From RGIG8785 sp045655245 (GTDB lineage: Bacteria > Bacillota > Clostridia > RGIG8785): 18,454 nt of DNA. How positions within the stretch are numbered: position 1 is the first letter of the stretch; every line of letters begins with the position of its first letter. The notes under the pieces were generated by a model. It saw only the letters and a program-made list of their open reading frames with translations. It had not been told where the DNA came from and did not search any database. Below, in pieces: positions 1 through 7,827 of this stretch. The stretch covers positions 1-18,454 of the forward strand of contig JAZOOX010000032.1 in NCBI GenBank assembly GCA_045655245.1, read 5' to 3'. The position numbers and the translations under genes are program-made.

Positions 1-1338
1 ACGGACAGCAGTGAAGTCTACGTTGTCCAGGGGTTTGTTGTTGAGGATTTCGGCAACCGTTCTTAAACCGGCTTCCATAACACCGCCGGTAGCACCGAAG
101 ATAACAGCCGCGCCGCTGGCTTCGCCGCAGGGGTTGTCAAAGTTGGTGTCAGGCAGTTTTGCAAACTGGATACCCGACTGTTTGATCATACGGGCCAGCT
201 CGCGGGTGGTGATGGAATAGTCAACGTCTTCCATCATTTCTTCACGGTCGACCTCGAACTTCTTGGCAACGCAGGGCATTACCGATACAACAACCATCTT
301 CTTGGGGTCGATGCCTTCTTTTTCAGCGTAGTAGCTCTTTAAGACGGCGCCGAACATCATTTGGGGAGATTTAGCAGAAGACAGGTTGTCTAAGAAGTCG
401 GGGTAGAAGTGTTCGCAGAACTTAACCCAACCGGGAGAGCAGGAAGTGATGAGGGGCAGTTTGCCACCGTTCTTGATACGGTTTAACAGCTCGGTGCCCT
501 CTTCCATGATGGTGATGTCGGCACCGGTGTTGGTGTCGAATACGCGGTCAAAGCCCATCAGGCGCAGAGCGCTGACCATTTTGCCGGTAACGGGGGTGCC
601 GATCTCCATACCAAATTCTTCGCCCAGTGCGGCACGGACTGCGGGAGCGGTCTGGACCACAACGAACTTGTCGGGGTCTGCAATGGCATCCCAAACGGGT
701 TTGATGGAGTCTTTTTCGTACAGAGCGCCAACGGGGCAGGCAGTGATACACTGACCACAGTTGGTGCAGGCAACGTTTGCCAAAGATTCGTTGAATGCAC
801 AGGCAATGCTGGTGTTAAAGCCACGCTCGGTAGCGTCGATAACGCCAACGGTCTGGACATTTTTACAGGTGCTGATGCAACGACGGCAGAGTACGCATTT
901 GCTGTTGTCACGGACGATGGATTTGGACAGATCGTCGATGGCAGGGATATCGTTCTGACCTTCGTAGCGGATTTCGGTAACGCCTAAGTCGTCAGCCAGT
1001 TTCTGCAGTTCGCAGTTTTGGTTACGGACGCAGGTAAGGCAGGTGCGGTTGTGGTTGGACAGGATCAGTTCCAGGTTAACCTTTCTTGCATCACGGACTT
1101 TTTTGGTGTTGGTCATTACCTCGAGGCCTTCGGACACGGGGTATACACAGGCTGCCTGCAAAGCACGGCCGCCCTTGATTTCAACAACGCACATGCGGCA
1201 GGCACCGATTTCGTTTACGTCTTTAAGATAGCAAAGAGTAGGAATATCGATGTTGGCCTGACGGGCTGCTTCTAACACGGTATAATCGGACGGTACCTGA
1301 ATTTTCTGACCGTCAATCGTAATGTTTACCATTTCCAT
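1..1338 (-). CDS. hydA: [FeFe] hydrogenase catalytic subunit HydA, C-terminus cut by window edge
   Basis: Catalytic subunit of the soluble NADH-linked [FeFe] hydrogenase, which makes or oxidises H2 at the H-cluster. 446 residues are visible and the 3' end lies off the left edge, so the third H-cluster motif is not seen. Visible in order: an N-terminal [2Fe-2S] domain (C36, C47, C50, C64), a His-Cys [4Fe-4S] motif (H96, C100, C103, C109), two ferredoxin clusters (C148/151/154/158 and C191/194/197/201), then the hydrogenase domain with TSCSPGW at 298-304 and MPCVAKKFE at 354-362. The usual first motif is TSCCPxW, so one cysteine is a serine here. The ATG at 1338 follows AGGAGG at good spacing; a second in-frame ATG two codons later is less well placed. 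It is the last visible gene of the operon, 13 bases after hydB. Confidence 0.95.
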   Translation of the reverse strand, partial: MEMVNITIDGQKIQVPSDYTVLEAARQANIDIPTLCYLKDVNEIGACRMCVVEIKGGRALQAACVYPVSEGLEVMTNTKKVRDARKVNLELILSNHNRTCLTCVRNQNCELQKLADDLGVTEIRYEGQNDIPAIDDLSKSIVRDNSKCVLCRRCISTCKNVQTVGVIDATERGFNTSIACAFNESLANVACTNCGQCITACPVGALYEKDSIKPVWDAIADPDKFVVVQTAPAVRAALGEEFGMEIGTPVTGKMVSALRLMGFDRVFDTNTGADITIMEEGTELLNRIKNGGKLPLITSCSPGWVKFCEHFYPDFLDNLSSAKSPQMMFGAVLKSYYAEKEGIDPKKMVVVSVMPCVAKKFEVDREEMMEDVDYSITTRELARMIKQSGIQFAKLPDTNFDNPCGEASGAAVIFGATGGVMEAGLRTVAEILNNKPLDNVDFTAVR

Positions 1339-1351
1339 TGTTTCGCCCTCC

Positions 1352-3151
1352 TTATACTAATTCGACGGCGTGGAACTTCTTACATGCATCCTTACATGCG
1401 CCGCACTTGATACATTTTTCATTGTCAATGACAAAGGGAGATTTGATCTCGCCGCTGATTGCGTTGACAGGACAAGCTCTCGAACAGAGCGAGCAGCCGA
1501 CGCACTTGTCGGGGTTGATCTTGTAGGACAGCAGTGCCTTACATACGCCTGCAGGACACTTCTTGTCTACGATATGAGCAACGTACTCGTCACGGAAGTA
1601 ACGCAGGGTGCTCAGTACGGGGTTGGGAGCAGTCTGGCCCAAGCCGCAGAATGCAGTTTGCTTGATGCTGTTGCACAGTTCTTCCAAACGGTCCAGGTCT
1701 TCCATTTCGCCGCGACCGTCGGTGATCTTTTCCAAGATCTCCAGCAGGCGCTTGGTACCGATGCGGCAGGGAGAACACTTACCGCAGGACTCGTCAACGG
1801 TGAATTCCAGGAAGAACTTGGCGATGTCAACCATACAGGTATCTTCGTCCATAACGATCAGACCGCCCGAACCCATCATAGAACCGATGCTGATCAGGGA
1901 GTCGTAGTCGATCTGGGTATCGATCAGAGAAGCAGGGATACAGCCGCCGGAAGGACCGCCGGTCTGTGCAGCCTTGAACTTCTTGCCGCCGGGGATACCG
2001 CCGCCGATTTCTTCGACGATTTCACGCAGGGTAGTACCCATGGGAACTTCGACCAGACCGGTGTTATTGATCTTACCGCCCAGTGCGAATACTTTGGTAC
2101 CTTTACTCTTTTCAGTACCGATACCCTGGAACCACTCGACGCCGTTTAAGATGATTTGGGGGATGTTGGCGTAGGTTTCAACGTTGTTTAAGATAGTAGG
2201 TTTGCCAAACAGACCTTTAACAGCCGGGAAAGGCGGACGGGAGCGGGGTTCACCGCGGTGGCCTTCGATGGAGGTCATCAGAGCGGTTTCTTCACCGCAG
2301 ACGAATGCGCCTGCGCCCAAACGCAGGTCGATATCGAAGTCAAAGCCAGTGCCAAAGATGTTCTTGCCCAACAGACCGTATTCACGGGCCTGGTCAATGG
2401 CGATCCGCAGACGGTCTACGGCGATGGGGTACTCGGCACGGATATAGATATAACCCTGGTTTGCACCGATGGCATAACCTGCAATGGCCATTGCTTCCAG
2501 TACAACGTGGGGGTCGCCTTCTAAAACGCTACGGTCCATGAACGCACCCGGGTCACCTTCGTCGGCGTTACAACCGACATACTTCTGACCCTTGGGCTGT
2601 TTTGCGGCGAATTCCCACTTCATACCGGTGGGGAAGCCTGCGCCGCCACGACCGCGGAGGCCGGATTTTTTCATCATGTCAATTACTTCTTCGGGGGTCA
2701 TTTCGGTCAGGACCTTACCCAAAGCGCGGTAACCGTCGAATGCGATATACTCGTCAATGCTTTCGGGGTTGATGACACCGCAGTTGCGCAGGGTGATACG
2801 CATCTGCTTCTTATAGAAGTCTACCTCGTTTAAGGATTTAATATTATCGTCATCGTGAATGGTTTCTTCGTACAGTAAACGCTGAACGATACGGCCCTTT
2901 AACAGGTGTTCTTCAACGATCTCGGCAACGTCTTCAATCGCAACACGGCTGTAAAAAGCGCCTTCGGGGTAAACGATAACAACCGGACCCAAAGCACAAA
3001 GACCGAAACAACCGGTACGAACCACCTTGATCTCGTTTTCCAGTCCTTTTTCCTGAATCTGTTTTTCAAACTCGTTCAGGATTTTCGGGGAATCGGAAGA
3101 GGTACAGCCGGTTCCGCCGCAAACCAATACGTGGGATCTGTAAATATTCAT
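1352..3151 (-). CDS. hydB: NADH-binding hydrogenase subunit HydB (NuoF-like)
   Basis: Flavoprotein subunit that takes electrons from NADH and, in bifurcating hydrogenases, sits at the branch between NADH, ferredoxin and HydA. The 599 residues match the HydB layout. There is an N-terminal thioredoxin-like [2Fe-2S] domain (C11, C16, C48, C52). The NuoF core has the glycine-rich GRGGAGFP at 167-174 and NADEGDPGAF at 195-204. A [4Fe-4S] site follows (C456, C459, C462, C502), then a C-terminal pair of ferredoxin clusters (C550/553/556/560 and C580/583/586/590). The extra N- and C-terminal domains separate HydB from plain NuoF of complex I. The ATG is preceded by AGGAGG seven bases upstream. It is flanked by the small ferredoxin gene (14-base gap) and hydA (13-base gap). 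Confidence 0.96.
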   Translation of the reverse strand: MNIYRSHVLVCGGTGCTSSDSPKILNEFEKQIQEKGLENEIKVVRTGCFGLCALGPVVIVYPEGAFYSRVAIEDVAEIVEEHLLKGRIVQRLLYEETIHDDDNIKSLNEVDFYKKQMRITLRNCGVINPESIDEYIAFDGYRALGKVLTEMTPEEVIDMMKKSGLRGRGGAGFPTGMKWEFAAKQPKGQKYVGCNADEGDPGAFMDRSVLEGDPHVVLEAMAIAGYAIGANQGYIYIRAEYPIAVDRLRIAIDQAREYGLLGKNIFGTGFDFDIDLRLGAGAFVCGEETALMTSIEGHRGEPRSRPPFPAVKGLFGKPTILNNVETYANIPQIILNGVEWFQGIGTEKSKGTKVFALGGKINNTGLVEVPMGTTLREIVEEIGGGIPGGKKFKAAQTGGPSGGCIPASLIDTQIDYDSLISIGSMMGSGGLIVMDEDTCMVDIAKFFLEFTVDESCGKCSPCRIGTKRLLEILEKITDGRGEMEDLDRLEELCNSIKQTAFCGLGQTAPNPVLSTLRYFRDEYVAHIVDKKCPAGVCKALLSYKINPDKCVGCSLCSRACPVNAISGEIKSPFVIDNEKCIKCGACKDACKKFHAVELV

Positions 3152-3165
3152 TGTCCGTCCTCCTA

Positions 3166-3537
3166 TTATTTTTCAACTGCACCAATCGTCAGTTCATTAA
3201 CAACCTTTTTATTTGTCAAATGCTCTACGACAACCCGTGCCGCTTTTTCTTCGTCCATTTTAACGTAAGTGACCTTTTCTTCGCCGGGAACGTAAACTTC
3301 CACGATGGGCTCCAGGCGGCACATACCGATACAACCGGTCTGGGTTACCTGAACGTTGGTCAGACCCCGTTTTGCGATTTCGGAAACGAATGCATTTAAA
3401 ACGGGTCTTGCACCTGCGGCGATACCGCAAGTCGCCATACCGACAACAACGCGGATTCCGTCTGCCTGCTCGGTACGCATATTGACCTGGCTCAGCGCTC
3501 TTTCGCGGATGGCTTTCAATTCTTCTAAACTTTTCAT
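3166..3537 (-). CDS. small thioredoxin-like [2Fe-2S] ferredoxin-domain protein
   Basis: A 123-residue protein related to the NuoE/HydC C-terminal domain and to the N-terminus of HydB. The thioredoxin-like part has C37 in an ATCGIAAGA context, and C69 and C73 in TGCIGMC. The usual fourth ligand of the CX4C pair seems to be alanine, so only three cysteines of the normal set are present. An N-terminal helix of about 25 residues, rich in charged residues, precedes the domain. A GGAGG site lies six bases before the ATG. Small genes of this type are commonly found beside hydB in clostridial clusters. An electron-transfer or assembly role within the hydrogenase complex is inferred, not shown. Confidence 0.85.
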   Translation of the reverse strand: MKSLEELKAIRERALSQVNMRTEQADGIRVVVGMATCGIAAGARPVLNAFVSEIAKRGLTNVQVTQTGCIGMCRLEPIVEVYVPGEEKVTYVKMDEEKAARVVVEHLTNKKVVNELTIGAVEK

Positions 3538-3559
3538 ATTAAACCTCCCATTTTTATAA

Positions 3560-4108
3560 TCAATTTAATGTCGACAAGTTAAGCCCTTCACGGATGAAGG
3601 CATCCATCCAGAGCAATACATCGGGCAAGTTTAACGGAACTTCCCGACCCAGTTCTTCACGGATGGCGCGGGTATCGAACACAAACCGATTTTGATCGGT
3701 TGTATGGGTATAACAAAAATCTATCTCGGGGGAACCGGAGACCAAGGTGGTCATGGTTTCTGCCATATCACCCAAGGGTGCACGGTCGATGTGATCCTTT
3801 TGAAAAACAGCGGTGACGACCGTTCCCACCCCCTCTTCGGAGGTGATATCGAAGGCCCCTTCACACTGGAGTGCCGCCGCTTCGAACAGCGGGATACCCA
3901 TCCCCACTTTGCGGGTGGTGCGAGTGGTGGTAAAGGGGTCACGGACACGGGCCAAAAATTCTTTTGACATGCCGCATCCGTTGTCCGAGATGACGATGCT
4001 TAAACGGTTTTCCTGCACGCTTTCGGTGACGTCAATACCGATCAGCGTTGCACCGGCTTTCACCGAGTTTTTGACGATATCCAGAATGTGCAACGAAAGC
4101 TCTTTCAC
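3560..4108 (-). CDS. GHKL-family ATP-binding protein (histidine-kinase-like ATPase)
   Basis: A 182-residue stand-alone GHKL ATPase. The N-box asparagine is N14, the G1 box DNGCGM is at 42-47, a short G2-like GMGIPL is at 69-74, and EGVGT at 92-96 matches the last nucleotide-binding motif. No dimerisation/phosphoacceptor histidine domain or membrane segment is seen, so it is not a normal sensor kinase. The C-terminal ~80 residues are not recognised. The start is a GTG at 4108, chosen because GGAGGT lies five bases upstream; it overlaps the stop of the PHP gene (GTGA), which suggests coupled translation. A signalling role tied to the hydrogenase operon is inferred. Confidence 0.85.
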   Translation of the reverse strand: MKELSLHILDIVKNSVKAGATLIGIDVTESVQENRLSIVISDNGCGMSKEFLARVRDPFTTTRTTRKVGMGIPLFEAAALQCEGAFDITSEEGVGTVVTAVFQKDHIDRAPLGDMAETMTTLVSGSPEIDFCYTHTTDQNRFVFDTRAIREELGREVPLNLPDVLLWMDAFIREGLNLSTLN

Positions 4109-4815
4109 AAGGCACCTCCACGGCAGTAGTCAAAAACAGAAGAAAGTTCACACGGCAACAGTGCCGGCGGACTGACCAGCGATTCCAAACGATGGGCGTC
4201 TGAGTTGCGCAAGGTCGCGTACTTGGAAAGTGCGGGACGGGCGGCAAGGTAGGCGTCCAGGTCCTCGGTCATCCGCGAGACTTCGATACAGGTAACGGGA
4301 AGCTCGGGCGGGATAAAGCCAAGGTTGGTCAGAATGCTGTAAGAGTGTCGGTCTACATGGGCGGGGATTGCCACGCCCCCCACCGACAATACCAAATCGA
4401 ACAGTTGGTCAACCGACAAACCGGTGGGTGAAATCAAAAGTTTCTTTTCGTAGCCCAAAATGCGGTCCTCATCGTCAAAATACACCTGTTGGCCAAAGAT
4501 ATCCGCGCGGTTTTCGATTGCAGGCAAGGCATCATAAACGGCGGCGGAGACGGTTTTGGCGGCATCCAGGTCGGGAAACAGGGTCAGAACGTGAATTTCC
4601 TCGGCAGTTTCGACTTCCATGGCAGGAATGACGGTGATGCCCACCCGTTTTGCCGCGGCGGTGACTGCCTCGACATTGCCGATGGTGTTATGGTCACTGA
4701 CGGCAATTGCCTGAAGCTCCATCAGCTGACACATATTGACGATGTTACACGGGGTCATTTCGTTGTCGCCGCAAGGGGACAAGGCTGAATGAATGTGGAA
4801 ATCGTAGGGAATCAT
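4105..4815 (-). CDS. PHP-domain metal-dependent phosphoesterase
   Basis: A 236-residue PHP-family protein. The metal-binding signature is visible: H7 and H9 in DFHIHS, D41-H42 in VSDHNT, E67, H75, H153, and D206/H208 near the C-terminus in NSDAH. PHP proteins are phosphoesterases acting on nucleotides, sugar phosphates or histidinol phosphate; the substrate cannot be read from this sequence. Its place inside the hydrogenase operon suggests a role in signalling or in turnover of a phosphorylated molecule, which is inference. It overlaps the DRTGG gene upstream (ATGA) and the GHKL ATPase gene downstream (GTGA). The ribosome site is weak (GCAGG), which fits translational coupling. Confidence 0.88.
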   Translation of the reverse strand: MIPYDFHIHSALSPCGDNEMTPCNIVNMCQLMELQAIAVSDHNTIGNVEAVTAAAKRVGITVIPAMEVETAEEIHVLTLFPDLDAAKTVSAAVYDALPAIENRADIFGQQVYFDDEDRILGYEKKLLISPTGLSVDQLFDLVLSVGGVAIPAHVDRHSYSILTNLGFIPPELPVTCIEVSRMTEDLDAYLAARPALSKYATLRNSDAHRLESLVSPPALLPCELSSVFDYCRGGAL

Positions 4816-5147
4816 AAACCTGCAACTTCCGCAATTTGCTTTGCAATTTCGAAACCGGGCAGGGAGGAACGAAGAATGTTAATCCCCTGGGCGTCGGCTT
4901 TTTCTAAAACTGCGGGGTCGGGGGTGACCGATTCGGCAAGGATGATGCAGGCTACGTTCGAAAGGGAAGCAACGGCAACGATGTTGACGTTACTCATAAC
5001 GGTGATCCAGGCATCTCCTTCCATGGCACGGCCCATTACCCAGCTGAGCAAATCGCCGATATAGCAACCTGTTACGTCCAGGGACAGGTCCCCCTCTTTG
5101 GTAAGACATTCCAGGTGAAGTTTGTTTGCCAGCTCAGATACTTTCAT
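4812..5147 (-). CDS. DRTGG-domain protein (second copy in operon)
   Basis: A 111-residue protein that is essentially one DRTGG domain, a small domain of unknown function also found in phosphotransacetylases and near CBS domains. The fold is suggested by the alternating hydrophobic strands, the GCYIGDLLSWVMG segment near residues 27-39, and a conserved-looking IILAESVTPD around 68-77. No enzyme motif is seen. The start ATG follows AGGAGG. The gene lies 15 bases downstream of the HydS-like gene and overlaps the PHP gene by four bases. It resembles in type, but is not a close copy of, the DRTGG protein at 6837-7205. A ligand-sensing role is inferred. Confidence 0.82.
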   Translation of the reverse strand: MKVSELANKLHLECLTKEGDLSLDVTGCYIGDLLSWVMGRAMEGDAWITVMSNVNIVAVASLSNVACIILAESVTPDPAVLEKADAQGINILRSSLPGFEIAKQIAEVAGL

Positions 5148-5162
5148 CGCAGCGCCCTCCTT

Positions 5163-6434
5163 TTAACGGTCCAGATCCATCAGTTTGGTAGCAATCTGCT
5201 GGATCTGCTCACGCATTTTGAAGATACAGTCGTTTTCTTTCCCGAAACCCAATGCCACATCTTCGGCAAGGGCACGGCAGGAAGGTGCTCCGCAGGAGCC
5301 GCAGTCCAGTTTGGGCATCTCGGCATAGATGCGGTCGACTTCCTCCATTTTTGCCATTGCTTCGGAGAGGCTGTCCCCGAACTTGATGATCGGCTCGTAC
5401 TCGATTCCTTTTTCCCAGCGCATTGCCGCCAGTTCCTCTGCCGTGGGAGCAGGAAGGTCTGGAGCGGTCACGGGGAGATTGTCCATGCGGTTGCCGCAGA
5501 CAAAGGAGTTGATGACGTTGAGTGCGCCGCCGACGCACCCGCCGGGGCAGGCGCAAAGTTCGGCAAACTCGATCTCGGACAGTTTTTCGTCTTCGATTTC
5601 GTTTAAGATGTTAATAACGTTATTGATGCCGTCGACTGCGATGCAGTCCTGACGGCGGATGGCGTCGCTTTCGCCGCCGTTTTTGCCCCACAAAACCCCC
5701 AGGGTGGTTGCCGTGCTTAAGGGTTCGACCGCGGGGAGGGTTTTCATCACCCGAACCAAGTCGCCGTAGATGTCTTTGACGGCGATGGCGCCGCTGACCT
5801 GAGAACGGTCCAAAGACAGGGACGATTTGATGGCGGTCATTTTGGCAGGGCAGGGTGTGATAAAGAAGATGCCGATTTCGGCATCGGAAAGGCCTGTTTT
5901 TTCCCGCGCGATGCGTCGTGCTTCGCGGGCGGCAATTTCCATAGGTGATAATAAATCGACGATATTTCCGATGAGGTTGGGGTAACGGACTTTAATCAAA
6001 CGGACCACGGCGGGACAAGCCGAACTGATCAAAGGACGAGGCAGATCCTTGCCCTCCTCCATCAGTTTGCGGGTTGCGGCGGTAACATACTCCGCCCCCC
6101 GTGCAACTTCATACACGTCGTCGAAGCCCAAATGCTTAAACGCGGTCAGGATGCAGTTGACGTCGGTATTGCGTTTGAACTGTCCGTACAGAGACGGAGC
6201 AGGCATTGCCACGTTATAACGAAACCGGTTGAGCATTTCCAACGAGTCGGTCACCGCCTTTTTGGCGTGATAGGGACAGACGCGGATACACTCGCCGCAG
6301 TCAATGCAACGTTCTTTGATGATCTTTGCTTTTCCGTTGCGGACGCGAATCGCTTCGGTGGGGCAATGTTTGATGCAGTTGGTACAACCGTGGCAGGTTT
6401 CTTTGTCCAACGTTACGGAATGAAAATACTTCAT
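5163..6434 (-). CDS. putative sensory [FeFe] hydrogenase (HydS-type, group D-like)
   Basis: A 423-residue second [FeFe] hydrogenase. Two N-terminal [4Fe-4S] clusters (C14/17/20/24 and C43/46/49/53) precede an H-cluster domain. The first motif is SSACP at 137-141, the second TPCPAK at 193-198, the third CACPGGCVGG from 294. The likely H-cluster ligands C140, C195, C296 and C300 are all present. The residue that carries protons in normal enzymes (first cysteine of TSCCP) is alanine A139, as in described sensory hydrogenases. The C-terminus carries C378, C381, C386 and C403, spaced CX2CX4CX16C, and no PAS domain. This layout fits group D rather than the PAS-bearing group C; I infer slow or sensory rather than bulk H2 turnover. 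AAGGAG precedes the ATG. It sits between an RsbW-like ATPase and a DRTGG protein. Confidence 0.88.
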   Translation of the reverse strand: MKYFHSVTLDKETCHGCTNCIKHCPTEAIRVRNGKAKIIKERCIDCGECIRVCPYHAKKAVTDSLEMLNRFRYNVAMPAPSLYGQFKRNTDVNCILTAFKHLGFDDVYEVARGAEYVTAATRKLMEEGKDLPRPLISSACPAVVRLIKVRYPNLIGNIVDLLSPMEIAAREARRIAREKTGLSDAEIGIFFITPCPAKMTAIKSSLSLDRSQVSGAIAVKDIYGDLVRVMKTLPAVEPLSTATTLGVLWGKNGGESDAIRRQDCIAVDGINNVINILNEIEDEKLSEIEFAELCACPGGCVGGALNVINSFVCGNRMDNLPVTAPDLPAPTAEELAAMRWEKGIEYEPIIKFGDSLSEAMAKMEEVDRIYAEMPKLDCGSCGAPSCRALAEDVALGFGKENDCIFKMREQIQQIATKLMDLDR

Positions 6435-6442
6435 GATACTCC

Positions 6443-6853
6443 TTAAAGGTTAATATACAAAGTAACCGTAGTTCCTTTTCCCACAACCGTTTGAATTTGA
6501 AAATCGTCGGTGTATTTTTTAATATTCGGCAAACCCATTCCTGCGCCGAAGCCCATTTCCCGAATCTGGTCGGTGGCGGTGGAGAAGCCCTCCTGCATTG
6601 CCGCGTCGATGTCGGGGATACCCGGGCCGTGATCGGAGAAGGTGATGGTGATTCGGTCATCTGCGATTTCCGCCTCGCAACTGCCGCCGCCGCCGTGGAT
6701 TACCGTATTGATTTCCGCCTCGTACATGGCGATCGAAACCCGTCGGATCACGTCAGCGGGGATGCCCAGCTTTTTCAACAGAACCTTGAAGTCACTGGAA
6801 GCGGTACCGGCAACCGAAAAATCTTTGCCGTCAATGTCATACGTTCTGCGCAT
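6443..6853 (-). CDS. RsbW/SpoIIAB-like ATP-binding protein (anti-sigma-type kinase)
   Basis: A 136-residue single-domain GHKL ATPase resembling anti-sigma factor kinases. N-box asparagine N49 is in EAEINTVIHGGGG, the G1 box DHGPGI is at 74-79, the G2 box GFGAGMGLPNI starts at 101, and GKGTT is at 125-129. The glycine-rich stretch after the N-box is typical of the RsbW/SpoIIAB branch. RsbW-type proteins phosphorylate an anti-sigma antagonist; no sigma factor or STAS antagonist is encoded nearby, so the partner is unknown. It overlaps the upstream DRTGG gene by 17 bases and lies 8 bases before the HydS-like gene, so it is probably translated in step with both. The ribosome site is only a G-rich run. 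Confidence 0.85.
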   Translation of the reverse strand: MRRTYDIDGKDFSVAGTASSDFKVLLKKLGIPADVIRRVSIAMYEAEINTVIHGGGGSCEAEIADDRITITFSDHGPGIPDIDAAMQEGFSTATDQIREMGFGAGMGLPNIKKYTDDFQIQTVVGKGTTVTLYINL

Positions 6854-7205
6854 GGTCGGTTACCCCCAGGCCCTTTGCGTACAGTCTCCCGCAAGTGGCA
6901 TACATCAGGCATTCGGTCGTTAAGACGACGATGCCCTTTTCCCGTGCGAGTTCGATAATCTCGTCGGTCGGGTCTTTGCCGCGCACAAAACAGATTGCCG
7001 GAATATCCATCATTTCTGCTGTTCGAACAACTTGTGCATTCACCAAACCGGTTAAAAGCAACGAGCGGTCTTTGACAAAGGCCAAAACGTCGCTTAAAAG
7101 GTCGCTTCCAAAGGCGGTGCTGATGTCAATGCGGGAGAGCTGTTCGTCACTTTCTCCCGTAGCCGCCGTAGCGCAGAGTGTTGCCTTAATTTCGGATAGC
7201 AGCAT
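6837..7205 (-). CDS. DRTGG-domain protein (first copy in operon)
   Basis: A 122-residue DRTGG-family protein. Databases often label such proteins as HPr-serine-kinase-related, but the P-loop of that kinase is absent. Predicted alternating strands include DRSLLLTGLVNAQVV near 46-60 and AICFVRGKDP near 70-79, the usual shape of the domain. It follows hydC by 13 bases, with GAGGG upstream of the ATG, and overlaps the next gene (RsbW-like ATPase). The operon thus carries two DRTGG proteins, one on each side of the HydS-like gene. Function is unknown; ligand or redox-state sensing is an inference from context. Confidence 0.82.
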   Translation of the reverse strand: MLLSEIKATLCATAATGESDEQLSRIDISTAFGSDLLSDVLAFVKDRSLLLTGLVNAQVVRTAEMMDIPAICFVRGKDPTDEIIELAREKGIVVLTTECLMYATCGRLYAKGLGVTDHAQNV

Positions 7206-7218
7206 AAGGATCCCTCAC

Positions 7219-7713
7219 TTAGTCCATATACTTTGCAAGAACGTCGTCAACGTCCTTTTCGGTCAGGCGGCCGTAAACGTCTTCACCAACGGTGAATACG
7301 GGAGCCAGACCGCAGGCACCGATACAACGGGTAGCCTCGATCGAGAACTTGCCGTCGGGGGTACATTCGCCCACGTCAATGCCCAGTTTTTCTTTGATGC
7401 GGTCTAAGATTTTGCCCGAGCCCTTAACGTAGCAGGCGGTACCCAGGCATACGCCGATGTGGTACTTGCCCCGGGGATTTAAGGAGAAACGGGTATAGAA
7501 CGTAACAACGCCGTAGATTTCAGACAGGGGGATGTGCAATTCGTCCGAGATCATTTGCTGAACTTCCAGAGGAAGATAGCCGTAGATTTCCTGTGCTTCG
7601 TGCAGAACGGGAATCAATGCGCCCTCTTCGTGGGCGTGCTTGGCGATAACCGCAAGCAGCTTCTCTTTCTGTTCGGGAGTGCCGTTAAAAGGGATTTTTT
7701 GTGCAACTGCCAT
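7219..7713 (-). CDS. hydC: hydrogenase subunit HydC (NuoE-like [2Fe-2S] protein)
   Basis: A 164-residue NuoE-family subunit that passes electrons within the HydABC complex. A helical N-terminal half (YGYLP and YGVVTFYTRF are typical family stretches) leads to the thioredoxin-like [2Fe-2S] domain. All four cysteines are present: C89 and C94 (CLGTAC), C130 and C134 (CIGAC). The length is normal for the family. The ATG has GGAGG upstream. It is the first gene after the promoter at 7759-7787 and so leads the operon that ends with hydB and hydA. Confidence 0.96.
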   Translation of the reverse strand: MAVAQKIPFNGTPEQKEKLLAVIAKHAHEEGALIPVLHEAQEIYGYLPLEVQQMISDELHIPLSEIYGVVTFYTRFSLNPRGKYHIGVCLGTACYVKGSGKILDRIKEKLGIDVGECTPDGKFSIEATRCIGACGLAPVFTVGEDVYGRLTEKDVDDVLAKYMD

Positions 7714-7758
7714 TGTTTTTACCTCCTATATAAATTTGAAATCTATTTTATCTAATAC

Positions 7759-7787
7759 ATTATAACATGTCTTTTTTGAAAAATCTA
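7759..7787 (-). promoter_or_regulatory. candidate sigma-A promoter of the hydrogenase operon
   Basis: On the minus strand a perfect TATAAT (7759-7764) lies about 38 bases upstream of the hydC start, once the expected start point near 7751 is allowed for. At 17 bases spacing the -35 is TAGATT, a poor match (3 of 6). A good -10 with a poor -35 suggests a promoter helped by an activator. I see no Rex-type TTGTTAA/TTAACAA palindrome here. Confidence 0.55.
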
Positions 7788-7827
7788 CCTATTTATTAAA
7801 AATTATGATAAATTTTTGACGAATATT

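Noticed and set aside
1370..2149. Plus-strand open frame of 259 residues, and similar long plus-strand frames at 11682-12500 and 12746-13408
   Set aside because: Antisense shadows of hydB, ymfH and ymfF; the minus-strand proteins have clear family motifs and ribosome sites.
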